From contig JAAOMT010000570.1 of assembly GCA_016748015.1 (NCBI GenBank), positions 252,043-316,042 on the forward strand: DNA of 64,000 nt, read 5' to 3'. The stretch is from Geosiphon pyriformis (Eukaryota > Glomeromycota > Glomeromycetes > Archaeosporales > Geosiphonaceae). The notes below the pieces were generated by a model. It was not told the origin of the DNA and made no database searches. It was given only the letters and a program-made list of their open reading frames with translations. The position numbers and the translations under genes are program-made. The stretch's first letter is position 1. Each line of letters begins with the position of its first letter. Below are positions 24,113 to 35,810 of the stretch, piece by piece.

Positions 24113-25830
24113 ACATTGAAATTGCAGATGTTTTTGTTTACCACAATAGTAGCAAACATGCATTTCCAGTTGCCATTGTTGATTGGTCAATGATGATAGA
24201 TGTGGTTGATTTTGGATGCAATTAGAGTTTTCTTGATTATTGCATTGTTAAAAAAGTTAATAAATTGCCTGATTGTTGTTAGCTAAGTATTCCTCTAATT
24301 TCTGATTGATTAATTTACTGAATTGCTTCAATTTGGAATCTAAGTTAGATAATCTGTTCATCACTAGATTTACAGCTTGGACATAATTGGTTTCAAGTTT
24401 GGTGAATTCAAAATCTCGTGCATTGGTAACTGTGTCTTGGAAAGTTTGCAGATGCATTAAATGTATGTGTTGGAGAAAGCTACTGTGTAGTCCACAAATG
24501 AACTAGTTCAGAATTTGTGGTGCTGTAAAGTAATTTGTGTTAATTGCTTGTATTTGGTGCAAATTTCTATAAAAGCATCCTAGGTAAGTAGTGACTGCTT
24601 CAGTTTTCCCTTGCTTAATAGTAGTAAAAATATTGGCTAAGTAGTTAATGCTATTATTATTGCTGAAATATTATAGGAATGCAAGCTTGAATGCATTGAA
24701 ATTTTGGGATTTGTTAACCAAGCTTTGATACCACAAGTCAGTAATATTCTGGAAAAAATATGGAATGGCTTGCATGGCTCTGGTGTCATTCTATCTATTG
24801 GCTGTAATGGCTTTTTCAACATTATTTAGCCATACTTGAGCATCGTTTTCTTTGCCTGTGAACTTTTTGAGTTTTGCTATTGAGGCGTAGGCCATTTGAT
24901 CTAAGTTTGATTGTTGTTGTTGTTGTTGGTTAATTGAATTTGAAATTGTAATAGTGGTTGTTGTAGTGTAGTAACTGGTAATAAGTTGATGACAATTATT
25001 GGGAATAAGTATTGTTAATTATTAATGTTGGGATTTGGATCATTCTGATTTTGCTGATTATTGGAGTTGAGATGATTCTGATTTTTCTGAGTTTAAATAT
25101 TCAGGGTTTCAACTTCTGGGTTTTCTATAATTGGATTTTAGTAATTAAATTCCTGATTGTTGTTTTTCTCTTCTTCTGATTTGGTTATTTTCTAAGGACT
25201 TGTGGTTTCAAAATCTGGTTGAGGTGGCAGTGAGCAAAATCCTAATGGGATTGGGAATCATAATTTGAATCCTTCAAAATAATTGTCATAAGTTTCCAAT
25301 AGTTCTGCTTTCTTTTGTTTACTTTAAAATAGAAGTTGTCCAAATGTTGATGTCACGTTTGATGTAGACACATCTGCTAATGTAATATTGATAGTATTTC
25401 TAGGTGTGTAATAATATAATATATATAGTAGAGATTCAATTCTTTGTTTTTTCCACATTGGTAATTGTATTTTTTTTGGAGTTGTTGCTGGTGTTTGTAA
25501 CTTTCTTTTACCCTTATCTGCATAGGTAATGGGGAATTGTTGTTGAGTGTATCTTTCAATTTTTTGATTAATTTCTCTGATGATTGGTGCAAAACTGTGA
25601 TTTTATGGTAAGCTGATATGTTGAATTAGTTCTGTATAGAAATTTTCTCTTGCTGACTTAATGTCAACTGGTCTCCCCAGAAAATTTGTGATTCTTTTAT
25701 TGATGTAAAAGTTGAAGACTGATTTCACTGGATAATAGTTGTTGATTAAGCCCAATTGTTAGCTGTACTGTTGAAATAAGGATTTAGCAAATTCTAAATG
25801 GTTTGTTTCTATTATTTCTGATTTTGCCAC
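24113..25830 (-). pseudogene. G2 gag remnant
   Basis: It begins at AAAAGTGGCA (GTG at 25830), as in G1. Open fragments of the capsid-like region lie at 24257-24457 and 24637-24822. The CCHC knuckle CYYCGKQKHLQFQC is intact at 24113-24154. Confidence 0.8.
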
Positions 25831-25892
25831 TTTTAGATGATTGTTGTTAGTGCTGGTTCTCTGTAAGATTATACCTTACAGGGAGCACTAAA

Positions 25893-26753
25893 TGTTACAA
25901 ATGATTATTTGGGGTCTCAAATCAAATAACAAACCCATAATTTGGTGCTCAATTGATTTAATAATGTTGATTTCTGAAGGTTTTCATGATCTGAAGGTTT
26001 TAATTGAGTCTTTTGTATAATGGACAGAAATTCAATAGTGTTTTAGTAGCCTCCTGAAATTGCAATTCTATCGAATTTCTTTCTTAGTATGGTGGCCAGT
26101 AATCTGGCAGAAATGTCTTTCTGATAAGCTATCATTAAATTATCAATTCTATACCCTTTTTTTGGGGTCTTTTACCAAACTATTCTTAACATTAATAACT
26201 CAATGTTTTATTCTTTAACTTCAATTAGTAAACAAAAAAAAAAATAACCAAAGAAAATAAAAGAAAATAAAAGAAAAATAAAGAAATAAGCCAAGACAAT
26301 AAATGTTAATATCCCATCAATAGTCGTAATTAAGAGTTATTGTTCCAGTGTGATTAAGTATTAATTACTATCAACATAAAGTGTTGATAATGGAAAATAG
26401 ATTAAGATAGTGAATAATTATTTATTGATATTTGTGAATGAAAAGGTTGCTTAGATCAAATCTAAACTAAGAGATCTGTCTTTTTTTTTTAACACTATCA
26501 CTATATATACATAATTAAGATTTCTCAATTTCTCAATTTTTCACACCAGGAATTCTGGAATTCCTGGAATCCTGTAATTTCTTTGAAAGAAATTCTGGAA
26601 TTCTAGAATTCTGTAATTTCTTATATAAAAATCCTGAAATTTCTGGAATTTTGCAATTCCTCTGAGAAGAATCTTGGAATTTCACATTTACTACATCTAC
26701 TTTTGATTGGCTACTTTATATGCTAATATACTTCCTATATTTTACAAGTAACA
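25893..26753 (-). repeat. G2 5' LTR
   Basis: 861-bp copy of 16797-17658. The PBS-like sequence just inside reads TAGTGCTCCCTGTAAGG, followed by a CTGTAAG/CTTACAG inverted repeat. Confidence 0.92.
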
Positions 26754-27478
26754 ACATTATTCTCTCCAAAGAGATTAAGCTCCAGCAAAATCAAGCTATT
26801 TATGATGTAATCTATTTGAAAAGTTTTATTTAACTCAAAGCTAACTAGTTTGTTGAAGTCTTTTGTGAATAGGGTATATAATACTTGAAGTGAAATAAAT
26901 TTTGTATTTAAGAGACCAAATCTTTGTATTAGAGTTTTGGCTCTTTTAGCAATAGTTAAAACTCTTAGGACATTTAATTTTATAATGCCCAAAATTTCTG
27001 CCTGTATCTCTGAAGTTGTTTTTTTTATGAGTTTTATATCCTCTATGATTTCTCTAAGATGACCATAGAATTCTAATTGTCTTCCATATAACAAGTTTTT
27101 GTCTATAAGCAATATTTCTTGAATTGTTTTTTCAATTGTGCTAAAAGGTGAAAATATAACCACTGTTATACTTTTTAACAGATATTTATCTATTTTGTTA
27201 CCAATTTTTTCTCTTCTGGTAATAGTTTTCTTTGGTCTGATAACAGTATGTGTTCCACTATTATCAGTTATGGTAATTTGTTTTTTAATGGTCAAAGTAG
27301 CATTTGAATAGTTTTTGATCCAATACTCATAGAGAGTATAGAAAGTGTTTTGAATGTTTTGATTCAGAAAATAATTGTTCATGTCGATTGAAAATATCTT
27401 TGTTTTGGGAATAATGCATTTATTTATACTTGATTTTTGCTGATCATTTGAATCGGTATTATTACAACAGACAACCAA
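26735..27478 (-). CDS. G3 extra ORF after integrase, unknown function
   Basis: Open stretch of 247 codons between the integrase of G3 and its 3' LTR. The last codons read into the inserted G2 LTR, so the original C-terminus is lost, and the upstream part is cut by the solo LTR at 27516. The protein is Lys/Ile/Leu-rich and probably helical, with no signal peptide or clear membrane segment. LYTLFTKDFNKLVSF loosely resembles LYDLFNTCENVLQNP of the family C ORF3, but homology is not established. First considered as a host gene; its position makes it part of G3. Confidence 0.6.
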   Translation of the reverse strand: MVVCCNNTDSNDQQKSSINKCIIPKTKIFSIDMNNYFLNQNIQNTFYTLYEYWIKNYSNATLTIKKQITITDNSGTHTVIRPKKTITRREKIGNKIDKYLLKSITVVIFSPFSTIEKTIQEILLIDKNLLYGRQLEFYGHLREIIEDIKLIKKTTSEIQAEILGIIKLNVLRVLTIAKRAKTLIQRFGLLNTKFISLQVLYTLFTKDFNKLVSFELNKTFQIDYIINSLILLELNLFGENNVVTCKI

Positions 27479-27515
27479 TTAGATTATTTATGATATTTTT
27501 TGAGTCATGTATCAT

Positions 27516-28415
27516 TATTACTCATAGAATCTAGGAAGGATATTAGTATATAAATTAGCCAATCAGAAGTAGGCACAGTAAATGTGAAATTCTAGGATTT
27601 CTCTCAGAGGAATTGCAGAATTCTAGAAATTTCAAGATTCTTGTACAAGGAATTGCAGAATTCCAAAATTGCAGAATTCTTCTTAAAGAAATTGCAGGAT
27701 TCCAGGAATTCCAAGATTTCTGGTGTGAAGAATTAAAGAATTAAGGAATTTCAATTATGTATATATAGCAGTAGTGCTAAAAGTAGAAAAAACAGAATCT
27801 TTTAGTTTTAAACCTCTCAGTTTAGATATCTAAACAACCTTCCATTCACAAAAAATATCAATAAATAATTATTCACTATCTTAATCTACTCTCCACTATC
27901 AACATTTCATGTTGATAGTAGTTAATACTTAACCACACTGGAACAATAGCTCTTGATCATGGCTATTGATGAGATATTAACTTGCAATTGCTTTTGTTTA
28001 TTTTTTTTCTTTTATTTTCTTTTATTTTTCTTTGGTATTTCTTTTTGTTGACTAATTGATTAAGAATTAAAAGTGCTGAGTTACAGATATTATAGGGACT
28101 GGTAAAAGACTCATGAAACAAGGATAGAACACTCATAGATTTGAGAATAGCTTACCAGGAAGATTACTGGCCACTACACTGAAAAAAAATTTAACAGAAT
28201 TGCAATTCTAGGAGGCTATAGAAACAACTATTGAATCTCTGTTTATTATACAAAAAACTCAACCAAAACCTTCAGACAACCAAAACCTTTAGATAACCAA
28301 ACCTTCAGATACAGTTGTCCATCAGAAACTAACATTATTAACACCAGAATATTAGTCAAGTACCAAGTTATGGATTTGTTATTTGATTTAAGACCCCAAA
28401 TAATTACTTGTAACA
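27516..28415 (+). repeat. Solo LTR, family A, inserted in G3
   Basis: 900 bp, starting TATTACTCATAG (TG changed to TA) and ending TTGTAACA, flanked by identical TCAT (27512-27515, 28416-28419). It carries the GGAATTCC-like array (about 27590-27740) followed by TATATATAG near 27764. It probably arose by LTR-LTR recombination. Confidence 0.92.
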
Positions 28416-28419
28416 TCAT

Positions 28420-29554
28420 GAACAAGATGATTATTGAAGATTGTTTCAGATTGATCTTAAAGAATATAAAAACCATTGTTCAAAACTTTGTTGACTATAA
28501 AGGGTTCTTTCCATTGATTAGAGAATTTATTACCATATACATTGTCTTTGTCTGAACAGTATTCCAATATCAAGTCACCAATACTTAAAGAAAGTATTTT
28601 ATAGATTTTCTTTTTCTTAAGCTTTTCTTGAAACTGTTTTATCTTTTTAAAAGCAATTATTTATGCTTCTACCAAAGAGTTAAAAATAGTACTAAGTCTT
28701 CTTTGCAAAATGTTTTTATAATTTTCTATTGTAATTTCTTCAAAGAGTATTGTCTTAATATTAATTTTTATTGGTAATATTGTCATGTGTTCATAAAGCA
28801 GATAAAAAGATTTATAATTTGTTATGTCATAATTCACAGTTCTATAAACAAACAAAGCTGAAGACAGTATTTTGTCTCATAAGTTTGTTTCTTTACTGGT
28901 TTTGGCTAAGGTTTTACATAGTGTTCTATTGAAATGTTTTATTAAGCTATTTGTTTAAAAGTGGTAAAAAGAAGAAAGTTTATGATGTATTTCTATTTTT
29001 CTACAAAGTTCTTCAACCAGTGTACTGAAAAAAGCTCTTTCTCTATCAGATAAAAGTTCTTTGGGGCAGCCATGATGGCAGATAATATTTTTATAAATAA
29101 AATTGGCTATTAAGACTGCTGTTTAGTTTGAAGTAACTCTTGCTTCTATCCACTTTGTAAAATAGTCAATAGCTGTAATAATATATCTGTTGCCATTAGG
29201 AGTTATCATTAAAGATTCAACAACATTTATACCAATTCTGTCAAATGGTTGACCAACAGAGATTAAATAAATATCTTCTTTGCGATTGGATTTGCCTTTT
29301 TTTTGGCAAATGTCACAGATTTTGATGTATTCAGCAATGTCTTTTCCTAAGATAGGCCAATAATAGCAAGCTAAAGTTTTCTGAATTTTTTTTGTTTTTT
29401 CAAAGTGTTCAGCTAATAAGTCAGTGTGCATGTTGTATATTATAATTTCTCTTTTTTCAAATTTGATGACTCTTTGGGAATGGTTAGGATCTTTTTTGTT
29501 TCTTTTATATAATTGGTTTTGGCAGATCAAATAGAAATTTAATTGTTTGTACAA
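28420..29554 (-). pseudogene. G3 integrase
   Basis: N-terminal zinc finger (HTDLLAEHFEK, CDICQKKGK) and core start (GINVVESL, with Asp to Asn; AIDYFTKWIEA) lie in 29123-29554. The rest of the core is broken. The C-terminal module (GNKFSNQWKEPFIV, then VLNNGFYILK) is near 28440-28560. The protein was interrupted by the solo LTR near its end. Confidence 0.85.
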
Positions 29555-31260
29555 ATATTTTTTTGCTGTTAAGTGTATTCTGGTGGGTATTGTCTTTTAC
29601 CCAAAAATTTCATTAAGGCAGAGTAGTTGTCCAAGTCCATTATTGTGTTTGTCAAAAAGGGGAGTTACTAATAATTAAGTTGGTTTGGTTTGAGAAGCTT
29701 GTACTGTTACTGGATGGTAAGTCTAAAGAAAGCATCAGTATTTTGATAATTTGCTCCTTTGTGGTGTTGAATATCATAGTCAAATTCATCCAAGTAGAGT
29801 ATCCAGCAAGTTATTTGTTTGTGTTCCAGCTTTTTTTTATTGTGCAGCCAAATTAAGACTTGATAATTTGTTATCACTAAGAATTTTGCACTAAGAAAAT
29901 ATTGATTCCAGTAATTAGTAGCCTAAACTACTGCTAAACATTCTTGTTCAGTAACTGAATAGTTCTTTTCTGCTGGTATGAGGGATCTACTGGCATATGT
30001 TATGGCATGTTCTTTGCCATTTTCATCTTTTTGTAAAAAGACAGCACTAAGTCTATAGCCAGATGTATCAATGTAGAAGATAAAAAGTTGGTTCAGATTA
30101 GGTTGCTTGAAAATTGGTTTAGTAACAAGTTTTTTCTTCAGAATTTCAAAAGCTTTTTGTTGATGAGTGCCCCAATGATAATTGACATTTTTTTTGAGTA
30201 GCTGATTAAGAAAAAAGACAATTTCAGAGAAATTTTTGATAAATTTGTGATAGTAAAAAGCCAAACCAAAGAAAGAGCATAGTTCAAAAACATTCATTAG
30301 TTGTTTAATGTTCTAAACTTTTTTAATTTTAGCTTAATCAGAGAAAATTCTATCTTTTGTAATAAAATGACCAAAAAACTGGATGGATTGTCATCCAAAG
30401 AAAGATTTAATTGGGTTGATCTTAAGGCCAGCATTTTTGAGCAGATCAAAAATCTTCTGCAAATGTTCAAAATGTTTATCCCAGATTTTTGAGTAGACTA
30501 TTATGTCATTTAAGTAAACCAGAATAAAGTTTTTTTTTACTAATTTAAATACTTTGTTTATTAAACATTAAAAAGTGGGAGAGGCATTAATGAGACCAAA
30601 AGACATGACTGTGAATTCATAGGTGCCATACTTGGTAATGAAGGCAGTTTTTTTTTTGCTTTCCAAATCCATTTCTACTTGCCAAAATCCAGCAGTTAAG
30701 TCAATAGTTAAAAAGAAAGCAGCAACATTGAATTTATCTAGCATTGTATTAATTTTGGGGAGTGAGTATATGTTTCTTATAGTGATAGTATTTAATTAGT
30801 AGTAATTAACACAAAAGCATAGGGTTCTACTTTTCTTGGATACCACTACAACTGAAAAAGCCCATTCACTCTTGGTTTTTTGTATGAATTCAAGATTTTT
30901 CATCCAGTTTATCTCTTTCTTGATAAACTTATTATTGCATTGATTGGATTGATAAGGTTTTAAATAGATAAGACAAGTTTTTTTTGTGGTAATAGTGTGA
31001 TGTATCACATGGGTTCGTTCAGGGGTATTATCTTTTTTTAAGATAACTGGACTATTTCTAGCCAACAGATTTTCAATGTTCACTTTTCTTTTTTCAGAGA
31101 AAAATTTTCTTTGTTCTGTAACTAATGATTGAATTTCAAGTGGTTTATTTTTAAAAGACTTCTGTACTTCTTTTAGTTCTTCTCTGAATATTAAACTAAT
31201 TGGTTGCCAATCTTTGTAATAGATTAGACAGGACTTGCATTTATCACTAGGAGAATACAA
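29555..31260 (-). pseudogene. G3 reverse transcriptase and RNase H
   Basis: The N-terminal RT stretch 30796-31260 carries IKKEINWMKNLEFI, SEWAFSVVVVSKKS and LCFCVNYY. The palm motif near 30495-30520 is YLNDIIVY, canonical apart from the first Asp being Asn. The stretch 29923-30297 holds the thumb and start of RNase H (FYIDTSG, AITYASRSLIPAEKNY, EQECLAVV). Decayed by stops and shifts. It differs clearly from the RT of the dUTPase elements. Confidence 0.88.
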
Positions 31261-31479
31261 AGATTTATTGCACTAGCATCTGGCACAAGAGCCATGCCAT
31301 CAATAATTGTATTTTGCTTTCTTGCCAGGTTTTCTATCAAAGATTCTTCTGAGGATATCATAGTAGGGCCAACAAATCAGCTTGCCATTTACCATGATTC
31401 CTTCTTTGTCAGCTTTAACATTGTCCAGTAGCTTGCTATTGCTAGTAAAGATAGTATAGGTAAGTTCAGCAATTTCTTC

Positions 31480-32235
31480 TTATTTTTTTTGATCTTCTTT
31501 TTTATCACTCTCATCATCATCTGATTCATCTGATTGTTTTTCTTTTGGGTTTTGCTTGGTTACTAAAAATGTTGTCCAATAGGGGCACTTAATCACAATG
31601 GGCTTTTTATTATATCTGATAGTTAGCTTACAAAGTTCATAGTCAAGTAATACTTTGGCTTTTTTGAGCCACTTATTGCCAATAATTATGGTGTACTCTT
31701 TTGCTTCAGATACTTCCATGTTAGTTTCAATGCTGATGCTATTGATGCAAACAAAAATAGCTTTGGCTATACCCAGGTTTTTCTTCTTGTCACCATATAC
31801 ATTGGTCATTGGTCGAATGAAAAGCTCATCAATCTTTCTGCCAATTGCTTTAAGAAAGTATTTGGCAATTACACTAACAGATAATCTACTGTTTAGGATC
31901 AGATCAATGAAATAACCAGCCACTTAGACTTTACAAATTAAAAGAATAACATTGCTGTTGTCAGCAAGTCTAGCTTGGCAGGAGCATTTGTTAGTTTTTG
32001 GTGTTTTCTTCTTTGGTATCAATGATTTATAAAAATTTTTTCTGAACTGTGAATGGGTTATTAGTTGGCCAAATATAATATGTGCTGGGGTTTCCATGAA
32101 ATTTTTAACAACAAAATAAAGGCCAAATTTTTGTACTATTTCTGAGAGTTCAAACTTTGGAGGATTTTTAAAAACTTTAGCCTTTAATGGCTCATTGTTA
32201 TCAGCAGTTAATTTGAATACTTTGTTTGAATTCAA
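31480..32235 (-). pseudogene. G3 protease region
   Basis: Two open stretches. The downstream one (31480-31923) has LILNSRLSVSVI where an active site would read DSG, so the catalytic Asp is Asn and the Gly is Arg, followed by YTIIIGNKWLKKAKVLLDYE, the gypsy protease C-terminal pattern. It ends in an Asp/Glu/Lys-rich tail. The upstream stretch (31924-32235) is unrecognised. Confidence 0.75.
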
Positions 32236-32387
32236 AATGAAATCAATTTTGGCTTTTTTCTTTTTTTTTGTTAATATAGAGGTGTTGATTGCTAGTTCAT
32301 CTATGTCATAATTATCATCAGTTAAATTAAAAGCATAAAAAAAGTTTTCTTCTGGTTGGCTTGCACTCTTACCTTTTGGAGGTGCAC

Positions 32388-33942
32388 CTACCAGTTTAAA
32401 GACTGATAAACAGTGGCTTCAACTAAGAGATTCTCTCCAAAAAAATTGATGTTGGCATGATTGGATCTTTGGTTAAGAATATTGTTGTTAATGGTTCTGT
32501 TGTTTTGATTGTTATTGTTTCTGGGAGCTGGAAGAGACAGGGAAGGATTGTTGCAATCTTTGGAGAAATGTTTAGTTAATCTATAGTGATAACACACAGG
32601 TGGACCACGATTTTGTTGTCTTTGATAAGGGAGTTGCTGGGGTTGATTAAAACAGGACTTAAATCTAGGGTCTTTGGGATTGTTGATTCTCTCTAACTGC
32701 TTGGACTAAGGGTTCTAGTAACTGAACAAGATTAGCTGTGAGTCTATCTATTAACTGTTTATTTGGGTCTTGAGTTTGAGCAGCAAAAGAGATAGCAGTC
32801 ATTTGAGGAGCAGAAGTCATAATAAGAGCAGAAGCAAAAACTAGAAGGATAGATCTCAGATGCATTCTTTGGTTATTTTTTATTCTTTGGGCAAATTCAA
32901 TAGCCATATCCATTGTGAAATTATCTTTCAAGACCAGGAGAGACCAAAGAGCATATAAGAAATCAGTTCTCAATTCTTTTGTAAAGAAATGTATTTTCTG
33001 CTCTTCCATCCAATTTTTTCCTGAGTCTATCCATTTAATTAGTTTTCTTATTGCTTTGGCATATTCAGTTACTACTTTTTCTGGGCCTTGGGTTCTTTTT
33101 TCCAATTCCATGTGCCACTTGGATATCAAAATTGGGGTTCTGAACTTATTTTCAAACTAAATAGTAAAAGAGATGTTGTTTTCTTCAGTATTTGCAGGTG
33201 TTCATTTAATGATTCTTTGGTGAGCACCAGCATCAGTTTTTTGTGAGAACCAAGTAGCAGGAGAGCCTTGGAGGTAGCCACCAATGATTTGGAACTTGTA
33301 TTCATTGTTATATTGGTTGCCTGTGGCAGCTCTTTCAAAGTCATTTAACCATTCAATTGGATCTTGTGCATTGCTTCTGAATAAAAGTAATGAGATGTTG
33401 TTTCTTCATTCCAAAGCAGTTTGTATACTTTGGAGAACAGCTAAGATATTTGCTTGCATGAAGTTATTAATTATTGGTTTAGGAGTAATTGATTGTGTGG
33501 AATGTTCTGATTTACTTGAAAAGAAATCAAAAACAGAAGCAGTTTAGTAGCTTTCTTTTTCTGTTTTAAGAGAAGTCTCAACTGATTGATGGGCAGTAAT
33601 TTAGATGTGAATTTGATGATTCAAATATTCGAAATCAGGGGGCTGTTGTTTAAAGGTTGTTAAGTATAAAAGTTGATTAATGCTGTTGTTTTTTTCTTCA
33701 AAGTTGTCTTCAAGATAAGCTTGGTCAAAGTAATAGATTGTATAAGCTGTGTAGGTTTTAGCTGAATGCTTGTTTAGGAACCAGTTCCAAAAATCTTGGA
33801 ATTGTCTGCTGGATTGTTTTTCAATGGAAAAGCAAACCAAGCAGGAGAGCAAAAAATTGAGTTCAATAAAATCTAGATTGTTTTTGTTGTATGCTTTAAA
33901 ATGTTTTTCTAATTGTTATGGCAGATATGAATAATTACCCAT
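32388..33942 (-). pseudogene. G3 gag
   Basis: Starts with a genuine ATG (33940-33942, MGNYSYLP), unlike the dUTPase elements. Frames change near 33601, 33340 and 33126. The core 32665-33129 has the capsid-like pattern with KVVTEYAKAIRKLIKW and FFTKELRTDFLYAL. The knuckle CYHYRLTKHFSKDC (near 32555-32600) has the second Cys as Tyr (TGT to TAT). Confidence 0.8.
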
Positions 33943-33994
33943 ACAATAGGAAACAAAGTGGATTTTGACAATCTTACAGGAAACATCACTTTTA

Positions 33995-34746
33995 TGTTAC
34001 AGATTGGAGTAACAAACTAACAAATAATAAGAAAGAACAGAATTGTAGGATAATGAAAAGAATCAAAAGGAATTCAACTTTAAAGAGCAAATTAAATAAG
34101 TATAAATTCAATGTGTGAGATTAGTCTCATAAAATATTTCAGTTGCTATACTTTTCAAAAGATAACCAGGAAATTTAAAGATAAAAGAATAGTCCGTACT
34201 GTCAACAAATAATCACACATTGGTATAATTCTATGCTTCATGTCAGTGCTCTTAGAATTTAATATTAGGTATTAAATATACTTTTCAGTCACGTTTTTAT
34301 TCAATAATTTTTAAATGCTGCAATTACACATTTCAAAAAAAGGGTAAAAAATAACCAACAAGTAATCTTTTATTCAAGATGTTCAGATGCTTAAAGATAA
34401 AGAAAGGGAAATTAATAATAAAAAAATGATTGAGATGAAAGTTGTTATTTTATTTCTTTTATTTCTTTTGATTCTTACATATTTTTCTACAGCTAAAAAA
34501 TTCATTACTTATATAGCTATCAAAAATGGTCAATGATCAAGTTAACAACTAGGTCAATAATCAGATCAATGATCAGATTAATGATCAAGTCATTGATCAG
34601 GTCGATGATCAAGTCAATAATTAAGTTAACAGTCAGGTCATTGATTAGGTCAATAATTACTATCTAAAAATAGGGTGGCTAATTATATGATATTAGTGGC
34701 TAATACATGTGATAATTAATAAGAAGTATAGGTTTCAACTGTAACA
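33995..34746 (-). repeat. G3 5' LTR (family B), long array
   Basis: 752 bp, TGTTACAGATTGG to TGTAACA. Eleven 12-bp units (34528-34659, consensus near GGTCAATGATCA) lie just upstream, on the element strand, of a TATATAAG box (34508-34515). Confidence 0.94.
34508..34659 (-). promoter_or_regulatory. Family B LTR promoter: 12-bp tandem array plus TATA box
   Basis: Eleven 12-bp units containing TGATCA-like palindromes end 12 bp from TATATAAG on the element strand. Position and repetition suggest a regulatory array; activity is not shown. Confidence 0.6.
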
Positions 34747-34750
34747 ATAT

Positions 34751-35675
34751 TAAAAAAAAATTTAAATTGATTATGTAAACTAAAATATAAATAATATTCT
34801 AAAGTATACAACTTAATACTAAAAAAACAAAAACCATATAACTTAAAAACAATAATTAAAGCTATATTAATATTAATAAAAACAAAAAAAAACATTTTAG
34901 ATTTTTTGTAACTAGCATATATTTTTATTTTAAAAAATCAAATCAGACTTTAATAAAAAATTATTAATAAGTACATAAACTTAATAATTCAAGAAGTTTT
35001 AAATTTAACAAAACCAAAAGCAATAATTATATTAATAAATTAAAATTTAAACACAAAACTTTTTATTAAAACAGTATAAACTTTATTCTACTTAAAAAAA
35101 TTTAAAGAAAGATATTATAACTCTAAAATAAACAGATTTTGTAAGATTATAAAGTTTTTTAAATATAAATTTAATCATTTATATTATAAAACAATATCAC
35201 AAAAAATCATTTTTTTTAAGTAAATTATTTATAATATAAACAAATAAATAAGTAAAAATATTAAAAATTTATATTATATTTTTTTTGTATTTAGTTATTA
35301 ATAATTTATTGTAGAGTGTTTTTATAAAATAAATTTTAAAACCAGTAATTTTAATATTAGTAAAAACAAAAACCAAAATACTAATTAAAATACTAAATAG
35401 ATATAATATTGTTCTAATCTATTAATTTATTATCTAAAAATCTATTAGCATATTTAATCTTCTATTTGATATAATTAATAATATTACAAATATTATAAAT
35501 AAAATAACAAATATTGCTAAAAATAGTTATACTACTACAATTTTAAAAAAAATAATTAGAAATTTCAAAAGATAAAAACTGATTTAAAAAGTTAATAGTA
35601 TTAACCAAACAATTTGCAATTTTATTATTAAGTATGCTAAAATAACTTTTAATTTTAACTTATTCTATACTAAAA
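34751..35675. other. AT-saturated island, right part
   Basis: Continues the island interrupted by G3. Nearly all A/T, with no ORF or motif. It ends at the T-run that is the poly(A) tail of LINE-b. Confidence 0.75.
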
Positions 35676-35810
35676 TTTTTTTTTTTTATTACATTTAACA
35701 AGCAAAATCCAAACACCACCTAGAACTATACATTAAAGAAATAATCTAAACTAGGCGTAAATCATGCGTTTTTTACATGTGACCAGCCATTCGAACCAGT
35801 CAGGACAACA
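35676..35810 (-). other. LINE-b 3' UTR and poly(A) tail
   Basis: Non-coding end of LINE-b. On its own strand it ends TAAATGTAATAAAAAAA. Confidence 0.75.

Larger units (their letters stand above)
16797..26753 (-). mobile_element. G2: decayed Ty3/gypsy element with dUTPase, LTR family A-like
   Basis: LTRs of 862 bp (16797-17658) and 861 bp (25893-26753), flanked by identical ACAT (16793-16796, 26754-26757). Internally it parallels G1 domain by domain but is far more damaged. Only short open fragments of gag, dUTPase, integrase and ORF3 remain. It entered G3 exactly at the junction of the 3' LTR and the internal region. Confidence 0.93.
16151..34746 (-). mobile_element. G3: Ty3/gypsy element, LTR family B, no dUTPase, host of nested G2 and a solo LTR
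   Basis: LTRs at 16151-16795 and 33995-34746, flanked by identical ATAT (16147-16150, 34747-34750). The internal region reads 33994 down to 26758, with G2 inserted one base inside the 3' LTR and a family-A solo LTR at 27516-28415. Order: gag, protease, RT, RNase H, integrase, extra ORF. Only about 220 bp separate protease from RT, so neither dUTPase nor the Cys-rich region is present. Every domain is broken and key residues are lost. Confidence 0.92.

Noticed and set aside
26735-27478. A host gene of 247 codons
   Set aside because: It lies between the G3 integrase and the G3 LTR on the element strand and runs into the G2 LTR, so it belongs to G3.
34528-34659. Regular short repeats that could look like a CRISPR array (also 52015-52106)
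   Set aside because: Units are contiguous with no unique spacers, lie in LTRs, and the window is clearly eukaryotic.
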